This document shows, piece after piece, positions 10,000 to 21,552 of a stretch of DNA of 40,000 nucleotides; the first letter of the stretch is position 1, and every line of letters starts with the position of its first letter. The notes beneath the pieces were generated by a model. It ran no database searches. It saw only the letters and a program-made list of their open reading frames with translations, and had not been told where the DNA came from. The stretch lies in contig RPFO01000692.1 in NCBI GenBank assembly GCA_009746045.1, positions 157,501-197,500 on the forward strand, read 5' to 3'. The stretch comes from Mesostigma viride. Taxonomy: Eukaryota; Streptophyta; Mesostigmatophyceae; Mesostigmatales; Mesostigmataceae. The position numbers and the translations under genes are program-made.

Positions 10000-10909
10000 G
10001 ACAGTGCCGGGCGGCGCATTCGCAGGTATGAGGGAGATTTTGTTTAGATAATGTGTGTAGGGATGAGAGGAACGAGGAATTGGGCAAAGGGGCGCGGGAG
10101 GGGGGGAATGCATGCGCGTACAGTGATAGCTAATGATATGAAGATGATTCATATCACTACAATCGACAATTCATACATGAGGTTGCAATACGAGAGACAG
10201 TGTGGGGGTCATGCTGGTGAGCGCGCTGGGTGGAATAAAAGGGCGACAGTGAGCCAATAGGAAAAAGAATATTGAGAGAGAAAGGTGGAAGGAACTAGAC
10301 AGGGGGTTTACAGGTAAGCGAGGAACGGTTCCTCGCGATCGGGTCCACCTGTGCGCAGCCTAAACCGCGGAGCCTAAACAGCCACTGGGTGGCCGTCTCT
10401 GTCAAGGAATGCTGACATCTCCCTTTCCCAAAACCACCCAGGCGAAGACAAGGATGAGAAAAGACGCAGACACCTCTGATGCCAAACCGAGGGGAAAAAA
10501 ATTCTTTGCAGACACATTGGTGGATAGTGCAACTTTTCATTCAAATAATACTACAGAAGTGCTTATGTAGTACATAGGGAATAGGGATACCCAAGGCGCC
10601 ACCATGGGGGGTGCCAATGGACCTATCAAGCCACACCGCCCCATGCGGCATATTACACCGCCCCATGTGGCATGGGGGTGGACCCGACCATTCCAAAATG
10701 TGGGCTCCATTCCTGTGTCGCTCACGGGTGGCCCCACTATTCACGGTTACCCCGCTGCTGGCAAACATTGCCAGCCGCCGTCCTAGTGCAGGTGCAGGAC
10801 ACCACACGCACAATTGATCAGTATTTGATTAATGAATTGATTATTTAACTAATTAATTAATCAAATTTATGTGGTCCCATTGGGGGAGCTGTGGAGCACA
10901 CAATGCTCA
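10000..10909. other. Spacer without supported gene
   Basis: Short ORFs on both strands show no domain or splice logic. A CCGCCCCATGNGGCAT motif occurs twice near 10636-10672. An AATTAATTAA-rich patch lies at 10825-10862. Confidence 0.5.
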
Positions 10910-13338
10910 TCATACGACTATACATTCGAGCTGCGCACCCACCCTGTGCAGGAAGGACGCGCGCCGCAGCGCCCGGCACAGCTTCTGCAGCTTCCGCACC
11001 AGCTCCAGCGGCGTGTAGCGTGTCACCAGATCCGACAGCATGGCCGGGGGGAGCTCCTGGGCAAAGGGGGGGACGCAAAGGGGGGGGGGGGAGGACGCAG
11101 GGTTTAGGGACGAAGGGGGGGAGGTACAAAGCACTTGTAACCTTCTCACAAGCCAACCCTCTGTGAAGCCGTAGTGGGGGTGGTGGGGTGGTGGTGGGGG
11201 GGCAAGCACAGGAGGAGACGTCAAGGGAGCAGGCAATACGACAGGTGGTCGGAAGCGGGAAGCCAAGCCCTGAGGCAAGGTGTGGTGAGGGTTACGCAGA
11301 GCCCATGTGATTATTGAGAAGAGCACAGCGAGGCTTCGCTAGGGCGAGGTCCTTGATTCGTTAATTCTACTAGGGATGATGGTTCTAGCAGGGACAGTCG
11401 TAATAGGGATCAAGCACTAGTAGGGGCGAGTCCACGTGACAGGTGTTAGTGAAGCCTTTGTCGCGCTGGTAAAGAGGTCTCATGGGGAGGCGGGGGGGAA
11501 AGTCATCGAGCGATGCGGGTTTGTGGACAAGTGGGCTGGTTTAGAGGTGAAGAATTCAACAAGGAAGGGCGGGCGGCGTGACCACTATGTGCCGTATGGG
11601 GCCAACAACTAAACAGCATTTTGCACTGTGCAAATGGTGGCGTGGTCCGGTGAAGCGATGTGGTAGAGACGAGGAGATCGCTCCGATAGGTGCAATTCCC
11701 ATGAGAACGGGTGGTGCAGATACGCTCCTTTATTTTGCACTGGGGAGGGGCTATGAATAGTCTCCCACGTGCATGCCACCACCTTGAAGACCACGCATCC
11801 CGCCCACCCCCCGCATACCTGTCTCCTACGGTATAAAGTTAATCCATTTTACTGATGGACCCGCAATCGATTACCTGCGGGATGGCCGTCACCCGCTTGA
11901 AGAAGACGCGCCCCGCTTCGCCCAGCTCGCCCTCGTGCTCCTCGAACGCCCGCCGAAAGTCAGCCCAGAAGTGGGCCGCGTGGTACGTGGTCGATGGCGG
12001 GCACCTCCCGCGCGTGGCTCGGTTGTCGCGGCAGCCCTGGATGAGCAGCTGCCAGAATAAACAGAAGGAATCAGAGATTGTGTGGGAGGAATTAGTGCAC
12101 ACTTGATGCGTACGGGCTAGCCAGCCTGCCTGAATAATAGCCGATAACAGAGCCACCACAAAGCAGAGTCACCACCAAAAAGAGTCACCACCGAAAAGAG
12201 TCACCACCAAATGGAAGGAACACAACTGGACTGGAATGACATACGTTTACCGACCTGGCATGAGTGCACTCTCATCCTACTCAACAATGGACGCAGCATA
12301 CGGGCTGGATAGCGCTGCATGAGAAGCTGCCAGAATGATTGAAGATAGAAGCGTCACCACGACCCAGGTGGAAGTCCATCGGGGTGCTGCGGCATGGCGA
12401 CTGATTGATGTCGTTGTGGGATGACATCCCTTCATCCGCCAGGGACCCTTGCACACGCATCCTTCTCAACGCGTATGGCTCAAGGTACCATGGTCCGGGT
12501 CTTTCAGGTCTCAGGCCTGCGCTGTTTTCCTGATGGATATGGGCTAGACAGCGCCGCATGAGCCGCTGCCAGAGAGATGCGTGCGTCGGGGCTGGTGGGA
12601 GTTGAAAAAATAGTCCATTTATTCGACAAGGGGAAGGTAAGGAAAAACGGCACGCTTGTTTCGCAGGAAGCTGCTATAGAAACAAAGCGGAGAGGGAATC
12701 GAGTACAGCTTTGTTACCATTCATAGCTGGTGTATGTAGAGATATAAAGCAGCTGCAACCTTGAAATACACAGGGGGAGGAGATGGAGTAGGCTATCACG
12801 GACTCTCTAGGCAAAATTGCTTTGAAGTTGACAACGCTCCTTACCTCAATTCGAAGGAGATCCAGGCACTGGTCCCGGAGGATCTCCGCTCTCCCTCTTG
12901 GCAAGGCCTCCAGGTGGTCCCAGAGCCCCTGGTCGAGCAGGCCCCTGTTCACGCGGTCCACCACAGCCGCCACGTGGATGGCGTCCTGAAGCTCTCGAGG
13001 GACCTGTTCCCCGAACAACGTGCTCGCGATATCTGTCAAATTCTCGATAAGAGAAAATTGCACAAGACGAAACTGCACACTTGGATCAGCAACCACGGGT
13101 CACAGCACAACCGGTTCGGATATTAGTCCGGATACTAGGAATTCGCGTCTGGAATTTGCTCGCTTGTTTGCGTGTCACCTTGTGCCAGGGACACCTCGTC
13201 TTCCGTTGGGTTCTTGTGTACCATTTCCTCAAGTGCCCACGTGATGGGGCCTCCAGCAATCTCCGCGATTTCCGCGCCATGGGCAGCTACGTCGCCCGCC
13301 ATGCTCCGACTTTTGTCTCCTTTATTCTGTGAAGCCAT
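10910..13338 (-). CDS. Conserved-looking helical protein of unknown family, four exons
   Basis: Model: complement of exons 10910-11056, 11875-12048, 12845-13032 and 13179-13338, 222 residues. Phases 1, 0 and 0 agree at every junction and donors are GTGACA, GTAAGG and GTAATC. The start MASQNKGDKS has a good ATGG context; an ATG three codons upstream (13347) is also in frame. Exon 2 encodes STLFGEQVPRELQDAIHVAA and a Leu/Arg-rich helix, exon 3 an aromatic segment (TTYHAAHFWADFRRAFEEHE), exon 4 a helical LVTRYTPLELVRKLQKLCRA. I recognise no family and see no signal peptide or membrane segment. A GTGGGT after LHR in exon 4 could be a further donor, so the last ten residues are uncertain. It is divergent from the phosphodiesterase gene. 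Intron 2 holds diverged copies of the exon 3 acceptor region and an old SINE-1. Confidence 0.65.
12300..12580 (-). repeat. Two decayed copies of the exon 3 acceptor region in intron 2
   Basis: The acceptor and first bases of exon 3 (read on the minus strand, TCTGGCAG then CTGCTCATCC) reappear at about 12303-12345 and 12541-12580 as TCTGGCAG followed by CTTCTCATGC and CGGCTCATGC. The two intronic copies are about 80 percent identical over 40 bp. Splice boundaries would fall at 12326/12327 and 12565/12566. Confidence 0.65.
12478..12540 (+). mobile_element. SINE-1 fragment, old, inside an intron
   Basis: GTACCATGGTCCGGGTCTTT through CAGGCCTGCGCTG matches the 3' half of SINE-1 with substitutions and small gaps. 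A TATGG(G)CT pair flanks it and may be a decayed target duplication. It lies in intron 2 of the four-exon gene. Confidence 0.65.
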
Positions 13339-14507
13339 GGCGCGCATCCTAATTTACCGGGGTTTTTGAGCCAAAAAGAAATTACGGCAATATTCCCTCC
13401 TTTTCTAAGTAACTTGCATTGAAGCGCCGAACACTAGGTGCGAAAACCACGCTAATTCTAAACCATCCGGCGTACAGCTTCAACAAAAGAAATTTACGCA
13501 ACATTTTGGTCTCCCTCAGTCTATCTTATTCTGCAACTCGCATCTCTTTACCGTGACAGTAAACATAATTTCCATGTTAGCACTTTTCTGCGCCTTTCTA
13601 AATCGTATCAGGCGACACACGGGCTTGATACGTGAATTCGCTCGCTCATCTGGCCAGCACCGAGTATTTCTCCTGGGTTCCACATTGCATTCAAATTCTG
13701 GTTGGTCACGATTCACGTGCGTATATGTATTGCGGAGAAAATATGTACCTAGTACCTACTGCGTTGAACCCTGGTTGATGAACCTTGATGATGCTGCTGA
13801 TCAAGTTTGTGTAGCTTCCTTTATGCTGCCACAAGGCCCTTCTTGATTTTGTGTTCTTGGCTTGCATGTCGTTGTTGTTGTGTCCCACGCCGCACATGGC
13901 TTAAGGCCAGGCTTAGGTGCTTGTTCAGTTGGACCCAAGTTCTGCGATACTACTGTACGGTGGCCTCTCTATCTTGCTCAGAAACAAGAGACTGATAACG
14001 TCACGCGGTACGGAAGGGACATTGAAGGGGTTCATGTAACAGCGCACTGCATGACCAAAACAAAGAGCATGCAGCAGCCATTGGCGGAGGTGCTCCTGTA
14101 CGTTGCCTTTTGGCTTCTCAACTAACGGCAGCTGTCGCCAGCAAATATGCCGAATATGCCGCAACGTCGCGCGTAATCCGTGCACGCGGCAACTGGCAAG
14201 ACGTAAAGTTGCGCTGTTCTTGAAGTTCTCCTTTCGCGCATCAGGCAATAGGAGGCCGCAAGGTCATGTCAAGATATTATTCGACGAATAAATCCGGTTC
14301 TACGGGCAATGTGCTTTCCAGCCGTGCTATAGCTCGAGTAGACCTGTCGGCATGGCTGCCGACCTAATTGATGTTGTCCCTCCTAGTAGAGAGGGGAGAG
14401 TATCTTTGGACACCTCGGGATTCCCGCTTTTGGTGTTATACACAGGTCATTTATAATTCATAATTCTATTTATTCTTATTGTATAACGTATCCTTCTTAA
14501 ATTTCTG
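13339..14507. other. Divergent intergenic region
   Basis: Upstream region shared by the unknown four-exon gene (minus) and the phosphodiesterase gene (plus). It contains a small perfect palindrome near 14347-14364 (GTCGGCATGGCTGCCGAC) and, at 13885-13900, CCCACGCCGCACATGG, which resembles one arm of the foldback element at 29237-29372. No gene is supported here. Confidence 0.5.
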
Positions 14508-17134
14508 ATGACCATGGGGGTGTCAATCACACAAGTTGCGCCCGTTGCTCTTCCCCATCCATCCGCCTCAACTGCACAAACTGCCGCCGTTCCGGCAACT
14601 GTGAAGAAGGACAGCACCCCGCTGTTGTTGCCGAGATTGCCAGCTTCACTGGCTGCCAGTGAGTCTTATTTCTGTCGTGGAATTCTTGTCCTCGCATGTG
14701 TTGCTAAAAATAGCAGATAGTTATGGGTGCTCGGCGTGTTTTGCCTTGTGCCTTGACGACGTTTTTGTTTCTACACCCATGTTTCGCTGTTACGTTGCGC
14801 AGGTCTGCCTTCTTTGATGAGTGGCCACATTGGCGTAGTTGGCCATCGTGGCTGTGGGAAGAACCACGAAACCACGCCCAAGGCAACGACATACCTCGAG
14901 CCTTGCATCCGCGAGAATACAGTGGCGTCGCTTGCTACCGCCGGCTATCTGGGCGCAGACTACGTTGAGTTTGATGTGCAGGTCACTTCTGATGGGGTTC
15001 CTGTCCTCTTTCACGATGATGTGCTGTTCTGCCGCGACAAAACGGAACCCCTTGCTCCCCAAGGACCTCTCGGGCACGGGTTCAGCCGCCGTCCAGTTTG
15101 GAGGTTGACTTTGAAAGAGTTCAACGAAAGTCACACTCCTCAGGGAAGTCGCCCTGTCTATGGCCTGCCGCGCGCTCATGATGTCACCGGCGAAACAATC
15201 CCGTGGCCTTGCGAACAAGATGACTGCTTCCCTACCCTGCAAGAGGTAAGTTTTTGGCAGTCTATTGATGGGAAATGTAACAGTTGTGTTCATGGACAAG
15301 TCATAATATTTTCAGTATTGGAAGATGGTGGGAGGTTCTCTTCCAGCAAGATCATGAGTTTTGTTCTTTTTCACGTTAGCTGTTTGTGTCATGGTCATCC
15401 GTGGCTTCTGTATTTGTGCGTCACCTACAACATCATGGTCAGATGTACCTGATTCTCTCTCCTGGGATTATGACAGCTATGTGCACGCCACTTCCTGCCG
15501 AATTTACACACTTTGTGTATGTTGTGAAAGGCATCGTTTAGCATGGGATGTCGGGAATTGAATATCTGTCGTTAGAGCCTGCCCTTTCAGGCTGCATTCG
15601 AATGACCTGCCTCTGGGCTACCAGACTCTGTAGCAAGTTTTACCAACCCATTTTCCCAGAGAAACCAAGTCGCCACAGGCCAGACTTGCACTCGATAATC
15701 ATGAAAAGTGTGAGTCTCGCTGACCATCTCTTGAATATTTTTTCATGAGTTACTATGTGTTTTGTCAAACACACCTCGCTGCTACCCCTTACATCTCGCA
15801 AACCTTTGTGCTGAACCGTTTCCGCACATGGCCCATGCCCGTTGTATTTCACATACACACACGCGCGCGCGCGCACTCACACACACACACACACACACCG
15901 CAGGTGTTTGCGCGCGTGCCCAGCCACGTCGGCTTCAACATTGAGATCAAGATGCCCGACCCGCATGGCCCCGCGCTCCAGTCTTACTCGTGGACCCCCG
16001 AGGAGCGCGACAGCGCCGTGCTCAAGGTGCTCGACGCGTGCGTGGCGGGGATGGCCTCCACCTTCCGGCGGCGGCTCATGTTCTCCTCCTTCTGCCCGGA
16101 CACGTGCACGCTCGTGCGCAATGCGTGCTCCCCTGACGGCATGTTCCCATCGATGGCGGAGTGCCCCGTGTTCTTCCTTACCGAGGCGGGATCGAGGCTG
16201 TTTGAGGACAAGCGGCGCAACTCCTTGGACGCGGCGCTGCGCCACGTGTTGGAAAGTAGGTTACCGACTCGATGGGGGGGAGTTGGCGGGGGGAAGTCGG
16301 GGATTGGGAGGGTTGGTGGGGGGCATGGAAATTATCGTTATGTTATTTTTGTTTGGGCGGTGCTCTAGATGAAAGGCTTATATAGATGGCGGTACAACAC
16401 ACTTCTGGTCACACTCTTGGTTTTGATCACTCCTTAGTCGTATCATTTTATCCCGTTTGCTGGCATTGTGGGCGCAATGTCCCCACTGCCATGCCCCCTC
16501 CCCCCCCCCCTTTCTTCCACCACCACCACCACCACCACCACCACCACCACCACCACCACCACCACCACCACCACCACCACCACCACCACCACCACCACCA
16601 CCACCACCACCACCACCACCACCACCACCACCACCACCACCACCACCACCACCACCACCACCAGACAATCTGCAGGGCATTGTGAGCTATGCGGAGCCAC
16701 TGCTGGCGGACAAGGGGCGCGCGGCCGCGTGGGTGATGGACGTGAAGTCACGCGGGCTGGGCCTGCTTACGTACGGCGAGGAAAACAACGATGTGGACAA
16801 CGTGCTGCTGCAGCGCTCGTGGGGGGTGGACGCGGTCATCGTGGACAAGGTGGCCTCCGTGCTGGCCGGGATCAGGGAGCGTGCGCTGGCATTAGCGCGT
16901 GAGGTGCTCGAGGCACCAGCAGGGCCGGGAGGGGATGCGGTTGCAGGGGGCGGCGGTAACGCGGGGTCGCAGCTTGCGGCGGCTATTCTCGCGGAGAGCT
17001 GGTCGTCGATCGAGGAGAGCGGGGTGCAAGCGGTGGGCATGCCCGTGAGGGGCGCGCACAGCGAGGGGGGCGAGATGGTGATGCCTTACGGGATGCAGAG
17101 GGCGGTGGATGTGCAGCAGAACGCTTGGTGGTGA
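14508..17134 (+). CDS. Glycerophosphodiester phosphodiesterase (GDPD family)
   Basis: Hydrolyses glycerophosphodiesters to glycerol-3-phosphate and an alcohol. Model: exons 14508-14658, 14803-15245, 15904-16255 and 16665-17134, 471 residues, phases 1, 0 and 1 matching. The TIM-barrel motifs are in order: GHRG with His65, the metal/catalytic set EFDVQVTSDGVPVLFHDD (Glu106, Asp108, His121), FNIEIK (Glu212) and NNLQGIVSYAEPL across the last junction. HRGCGKN matches the eukaryotic GDE1/GPCPD1 branch (HRGxGxN). No SPX or starch-binding domain precedes it. The N-terminal 55 residues are Ala/Pro/Thr-rich and may be a targeting peptide; that is inference. An in-frame ATG at 14514 has better context. 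The C-terminal ~70 residues after the barrel are Gly/Ala-rich and unassigned. Confidence 0.9.
15855..15899. repeat. (CA)n/(CG)n microsatellite before a splice acceptor
   Basis: ACACACGCGCGCGCGC followed by CACACACA repeats ends at the CGCAG acceptor of the third phosphodiesterase exon. It replaces a normal polypyrimidine tract. Confidence 0.85.
16517..16663. repeat. (CAC)n array of ~147 bp ending at a splice acceptor
   Basis: An uninterrupted CAC/ACC trinucleotide run fills the end of intron 3 of the phosphodiesterase gene and its last ACCAG serves as the acceptor (exon starts 16665). All frames through it are open (poly-His, -Pro or -Thr), which makes a false coding call easy. Phase continuity (Glu-Asn/Asn-Leu-Gln-Gly) supports it being intronic. 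Confidence 0.9.
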
Positions 17135-18666
17135 GGGTGGAAGAATGCGTGGTGGTGGGGGTTGCCATGATGGGCACCAAGGCCGACAGTGATGGGCACT
17201 GTACTTCATGGTGCGGGATGGGGAAGTTGGTGGAGCTGAGTGAGTGGTGGTATAAGTTAGTCATTAGATCTATCGAGCGCTGCGGACAGCACTCGTATAC
17301 AGTGGACAAGTGGCCATGGACCTGCGTGGCAAAGTTTTGGTGTGGGGACGAGGAGATGAGGGACTAGGGAAGTGACGTGCGCCAAATGTTGTTAAATTTT
17401 TATGGCGATGTGGGACCCCATGCATTTTTGCGTTTGAGTGGGACCTTTTATGAACAGTGCCAGAGGGACCGTTTGTGACACTTGAGCCTTTTTGCAGGGG
17501 ACCATGTAAGTGTAGATACGAGTGATAGGACTTCTGGTGTTGGTTGGCTTGCAGCTCGCTAGATTGGCAGCCACTGCAGACGACGGGATGGGTTGATGCG
17601 TGTGTTCGATGTGCACCATTCATGTTTAGTTTATTTATTGCTGGTAGGGCAGTTCCAAGCTGGCTTTTCTTCTTTCTTTTCACCTTTAAACCATAGCTAT
17701 ATTTTTAGTTTTGAACCTGATCCTTGACATTGTCCAAACAAATGGTAGTAATACATGTTGGTTCATTTTCGATCGTATACAGGCTATGCCACTGAATGCT
17801 CCGCCGCCTAGCCTTGGCCCGGATATGCAGTTGTGCCACTACTTAACGTACTTGTGCCTGCATTGTTACTGTGGTGGAGTACTTCCCAATTAAGCTGCTG
17901 GTCTACGTGAATTACGCCATTGAGCCCCTTTCCATCCACACGGTCAGCGCCTTTCTGTTTGCCGTGCTCCCTCAATGCAGGTCTTCCTACATACAGCCGT
18001 CGTCTTGCGCGTTTCCTCTCAGACAACTGTAGTCCTTCCACGATGTTGGACCGGCATGCGTTCAGCAACACAACGGTACGAGCCGCGCCAAAGTCCGACC
18101 TCGTAAGCGGTACCCGAAAAGTGGCGCCAAATGCAAATTTTGGTGTGCGCGTGCACGACGGTGACCGAATTCCGGGCGACAGGCATGGCGGTCTGGCAGG
18201 CGATGTTGAGCGCGTAAAAAAGCATTATCAAGGCTGAAATTTAATGCTCATTCTCCTAAGGAGTTATTTGGTCCACCAGTATTTTTTTTTCGGCAGAAAA
18301 TTTGCGGAATCGAACAGCATATTGCGTCATTCACAGGTGGGTGCCTGTTTGGTCGCAGATTTTCTCTCGACCCCACCTGACTGCAGCCAAAAAATTTCCC
18401 GATGAAGTGCGCCCTAAGATCGAGTTTATGATCATAAACGACGCATTTTTTAATTCTAAAGACTTTGACCGAACGACTTTTTTCAATACCGCTGCAATTT
18501 TTTTTTCCCGAGCTACCGCATATTTCCGACCAATTTCAAGGCTGCGTCAGGCTTGGCAAACCGATAATCCATATACATTCGCGTTTGCCCCAAACGTCAT
18601 GTTTAATGCAGGCTTTCTTGGCACTAACGACGCCCACGGCGTCGGGGTTGTTATTAACCTCCCGAC
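17135..18666. other. Spacer with repeat F copy 2, no supported gene
   Basis: The phosphodiesterase 3' flank. Repeat F copy 2 is at 17970-18065. An ORF at 18302-18679 (125 codons, Phe-rich) has no recognisable domain, splice partner or codon bias, and its end runs into a LINE insertion; I do not call it a gene. Confidence 0.5.
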
Positions 18667-19041
18667 ATGCACAACCTGACTAACCCAAAAGGGTAGGGAA
18701 ACCTGTCACCAACTACGTTCAGATGCTGCTGGACGACCTCGTGGTCCCAGCCCAGTTTGAGCACCGCATCCACTCTCTCTCCCGTCTTTGGACTGCCATG
18801 CAGGACAAGACGCGGTGGAAGAAGATTGTCAAGGCACACACGCCCGACCCTGTGGGCAAGCCACCTCCCCCCAAGCGGAGGAGGCGTTTTGATGAGTAGT
18901 GCAGTTAGGATTTTCTAGATAGAGTTAGGATAGTTCGATCACGCGGCTTCCTCCACCCCATGCATCATGAAATATGTGCTACATGACCTCCCCACGGAGG
19001 CATGTTATAATTTAATTTAATTTAATTTAATGCACAACCTG
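18667..19041 (+). mobile_element. LINE family A, 5'-truncated copy with 12-bp target duplication
   Basis: Element 18679-19029 (351 bp) lies between perfect ATGCACAACCTG repeats (18667-18678, 19030-19041). It encodes a C-terminal peptide VTNYVQMLLDDLVVPAQFEH ... PPPKRRRRFDE, stop near 18899, that recurs in the copies at 36590-36661 and 36950-37160. The 3' untranslated part ends in a hairpin at 18982-19004 (CATG/CATG, bulged A, CCTCC/GGAGG, loop CCAC) and a TTTAA tail. I do not recognise the peptide, but the basic end would suit a nucleic-acid-binding ORF. Confidence 0.92.
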
Positions 19042-19403
19042 CATGCCAGCAGGTGCATGCCGCAACGAATTTCTGCTGCGGGGTGTGCGAAACAGACCTC
19101 AAATGCAAGAGAGTCATGGTTATCGACTAGCGGTACGTTCTCATATTCATATCTAGGTGCCAATTTACTCCTTGTCGAAGCCCTGGCCTTTCGCGGATGA
19201 ATGTTGTACACTGACATATATTCTCCCCTGCTATGCCATGCAGGTAGCCATGGCTGTCGGAGCTCATAACTTTCACATTTGAGCACCGAATTCAGCTGTG
19301 AATATCACAATCGCTTCGTCTTTCTTAGACGCATGTGCATGCTGACGAGGGGTAGCCCTCGCGAAGCCTAGTATAATTTTCCGACGCTATTACGCAATAT
19401 ACG

Positions 19404-20539
19404 ATGAGCAAACGCCCATCGACGCAACGCAGCCTGACGGCTGCGCTCGGCAATGAAAATACGTCTGCAGCTTCGGCTGCAGCTTCGCCCACCGGCCCAG
19501 AAGGCAGCGGCGCCACTAGCCAAGCTCTAGTGGTCGTCCAGCCCCCTGCTGCGCCCGCATCGCCAGCAGCGTCGCCCGAACCCAAGCGCAGTCGCCCTGA
19601 CGGGCTGCTGGATGAGTACGACTTTGACGCCAGCCAGCCCGGCTATTTTGACAAGCTTACACCCGATCGCATCCTGGGCCATGTGTTTTTCGGGACGCAT
19701 GCCTCTCTTCTAGAACTGTGCAAGCAGCTTTACCACCAAGGTCGCCTTCATTGTCAATGCCCACCTCCAGAGGCGCAATTTCGGCAAAGACGCCCTCAAC
19801 GCCCGCCGCCCCCACCTCCAGCAATTCGCCCTCTTTTCCCTCCTTGGACGCTCCATCGAGGAGCTTTGGCCCCCAAAGCCCCTCACCACCACCTTAACCG
19901 AATCCTCCATCCGCTCACTCCTCAAGGAGGCCCTCGAGCAGCACGTGGCCCCCATCGCTGCAGATGTGGCGGCCATGGGCAGCACGCTGGCTGCCGAGCT
20001 CCCCCTCCTCTCCACCATCCCCACCGCCACCGCCACCCTCCTCGCCTCCTCCACCGCCCCCACCTCCGACGCCATCACCGCCCAGCTCCGTGAAATCGAC
20101 CAGCGGCTTAAAGACAACGCAATCGCCATCGAGGTCCTGCAGAACACCGCCGGCCTCACCGCCCGGCCAGGCGGTGAAGGACATTGCCGCCAAGCCAGCC
20201 CCTGCTGGCCTGGCCGGCGATGCTCCTCCCATCACGACCTGGGCGGACATGCTTAAGCAGCACACCACCTCCACCACCTCCGCCGTCGCAGCACAGCTCC
20301 AGCGGCAGACGCTTGACCTCCGCGAGGAGGCCGAGCTCGCCAAGCGCAGCCTCAACGTCATTGTCAAGAATCTCAAGATGGAGGAAGGTGAGAATTCCGA
20401 GAAGCTTGCGCGTGCTTTTGAGAGAGAAATCCTTGATCGCATGGGCCTTACTGGTGAGATCGAGCTGGCCGCCCACCGCCTTCCCCGCGCGCGGGGTAAG
20501 GCAGGGCCGCCCCCGCTCCTTCTCACCTTTAACCCATAG
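19404..20539 (+). pseudogene. LINE ORF1-like gene with two frameshifts
   Basis: Starts MSKRPSTQRSLTAALGNENT, then PKRSRPDGLLDEYDFDASQP. A frameshift near 19725 moves to VAFIVNAHLQRRNFGKDALN, LFSLLGRSIEELWPPKPLTT and a coiled-coil-like helix (ITAQLREIDQRLKDNAIAIE). A second shift near 20160 leads to RSLNVIVKNLKMEEGENSEK and IELAAHRLPRARG, ending LLLTFNP and a stop at 20539. The last block resembles the RRM/C-terminal region start of L1-type ORF1 proteins (NxxIxGLxE ... AHRLG). The expected remaining C-terminus is absent here, and a matching one is in LINE B at 22868-23096. The inverted-repeat transposon begins a few bases after the stop. Confidence 0.75.
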
Positions 20540-20544
20540 TCCGA

Positions 20545-21552
20545 AAAGTGTATGTGATCGCATCAGTGTTTTTTTTAAGGTTTTCGTTACTAGTGGCGCT
20601 AGGCCACTTGTGGCGTTTCGAACTATGAAAACTTCAGTTTACTCGGCCAATGTGTGGCTTTAAGCCAATTAAAATTGGGCTTGGCACGGCCACGTGTGGC
20701 GGGCTGGCTTTTTGGTGCAGCAAATGACCCTACCGGCAGCGGGGTCAGCGCGGCGCGGCGCCGTACTGGCATTCCAAGTTCAAAGTAGTTCAGAACAGTA
20801 TGTTTAATTATCTTAAGTTCAAACTAGTAGAATTTATTAGAATCATTCACGCCTTAAGTTGGGTTCACGCCTGAAGTTGGGTTGACCAAAAACCTCGAAC
20901 CCAACTTAAGGCGTGAATGCCTGTACACAAGGCGGGCGAGCGTCTCCGTCTCAGGCATCGGCGCCGGGCGTACTTGGTAAATTAACAACAACGATTACCA
21001 CTACAGCCACTGCTTAACAAAACGATTACTGAAGTGCCGAAAGTCGAAACACATAGTCAATGCAATGCAGTACAGTACTGTATGGCTGGCGAGTGACTGG
21101 AACTGAGGCGCCAGCCGCCAGGCCGCCAGCCAGCTGAAGCCAGAAAATGCACACAAGCTGCAGTCTGCACAGTGCACTCTGGTCTCTGGCAGCGGGCCAC
21201 TTGCCACTTGGCACTTGGCCGGGCTCTACGTACATGCACTATGCAGTCAGTAAGTCAGTCAGTCATAGTAATACTCATAGTAGTTCTAGTACTAGGGAGG
21301 CTTGTGGCGGAACGCCGGCCGGAAGACCGGCTGACACCGCCAATTGTGGCGTAGCCTGTACTAGAGTGAACTTCAGGCACGGCCACCCTGTGGCGAAACG
21401 AAACTACAAAGTAGAACAGCACGGCCAAATTGTGGCTTCTTGGGTGCCCTGTCCAAGTGGGTGGCACCGCCACATTTTGCCAAAAAAAGTGCCACACCGC
21501 CACATTTGGCGGTGTATCGCCACTAAAAAAAACACTGGATCGCATACACTTT
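20545..21552. mobile_element. ~1-kb DNA transposon with terminal inverted repeats
   Basis: AAAGTGTATGTGATCGCATC... at 20545 is mirrored at 21552 as AAAGTGTATGCGATCCAG and a run of T on both sides (about 30 bp, one small gap). Subterminal GGCCAC/GTGGC motifs recur in both arms. No transposase is visible, so it is non-autonomous. The target duplication is not clear: TA or longer flanks could be argued. It carries a nested MITE copy. Confidence 0.75.
20769..20925. mobile_element. MITE copy 2, left end missing
   Basis: Matches 1421-1581 of the MITE at 1345-1583, ending CCAACTTAAGGCGTGAATGC then CTGTA. The left terminal ~70 bp are absent. It sits inside the 20545-21552 element. Confidence 0.85.

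Noticed and set aside
16386-16902. Long ORFs with poly-His, poly-Pro or poly-Thr through the CAC array
   Set aside because: They are produced by the trinucleotide repeat; phase-consistent splicing of the phosphodiesterase across it is a better model.
18302-18679. 125-codon plus-strand ORF
   Set aside because: No domain, no splice partner, unusual Phe-rich composition, and its stop lies in the LINE target duplication.
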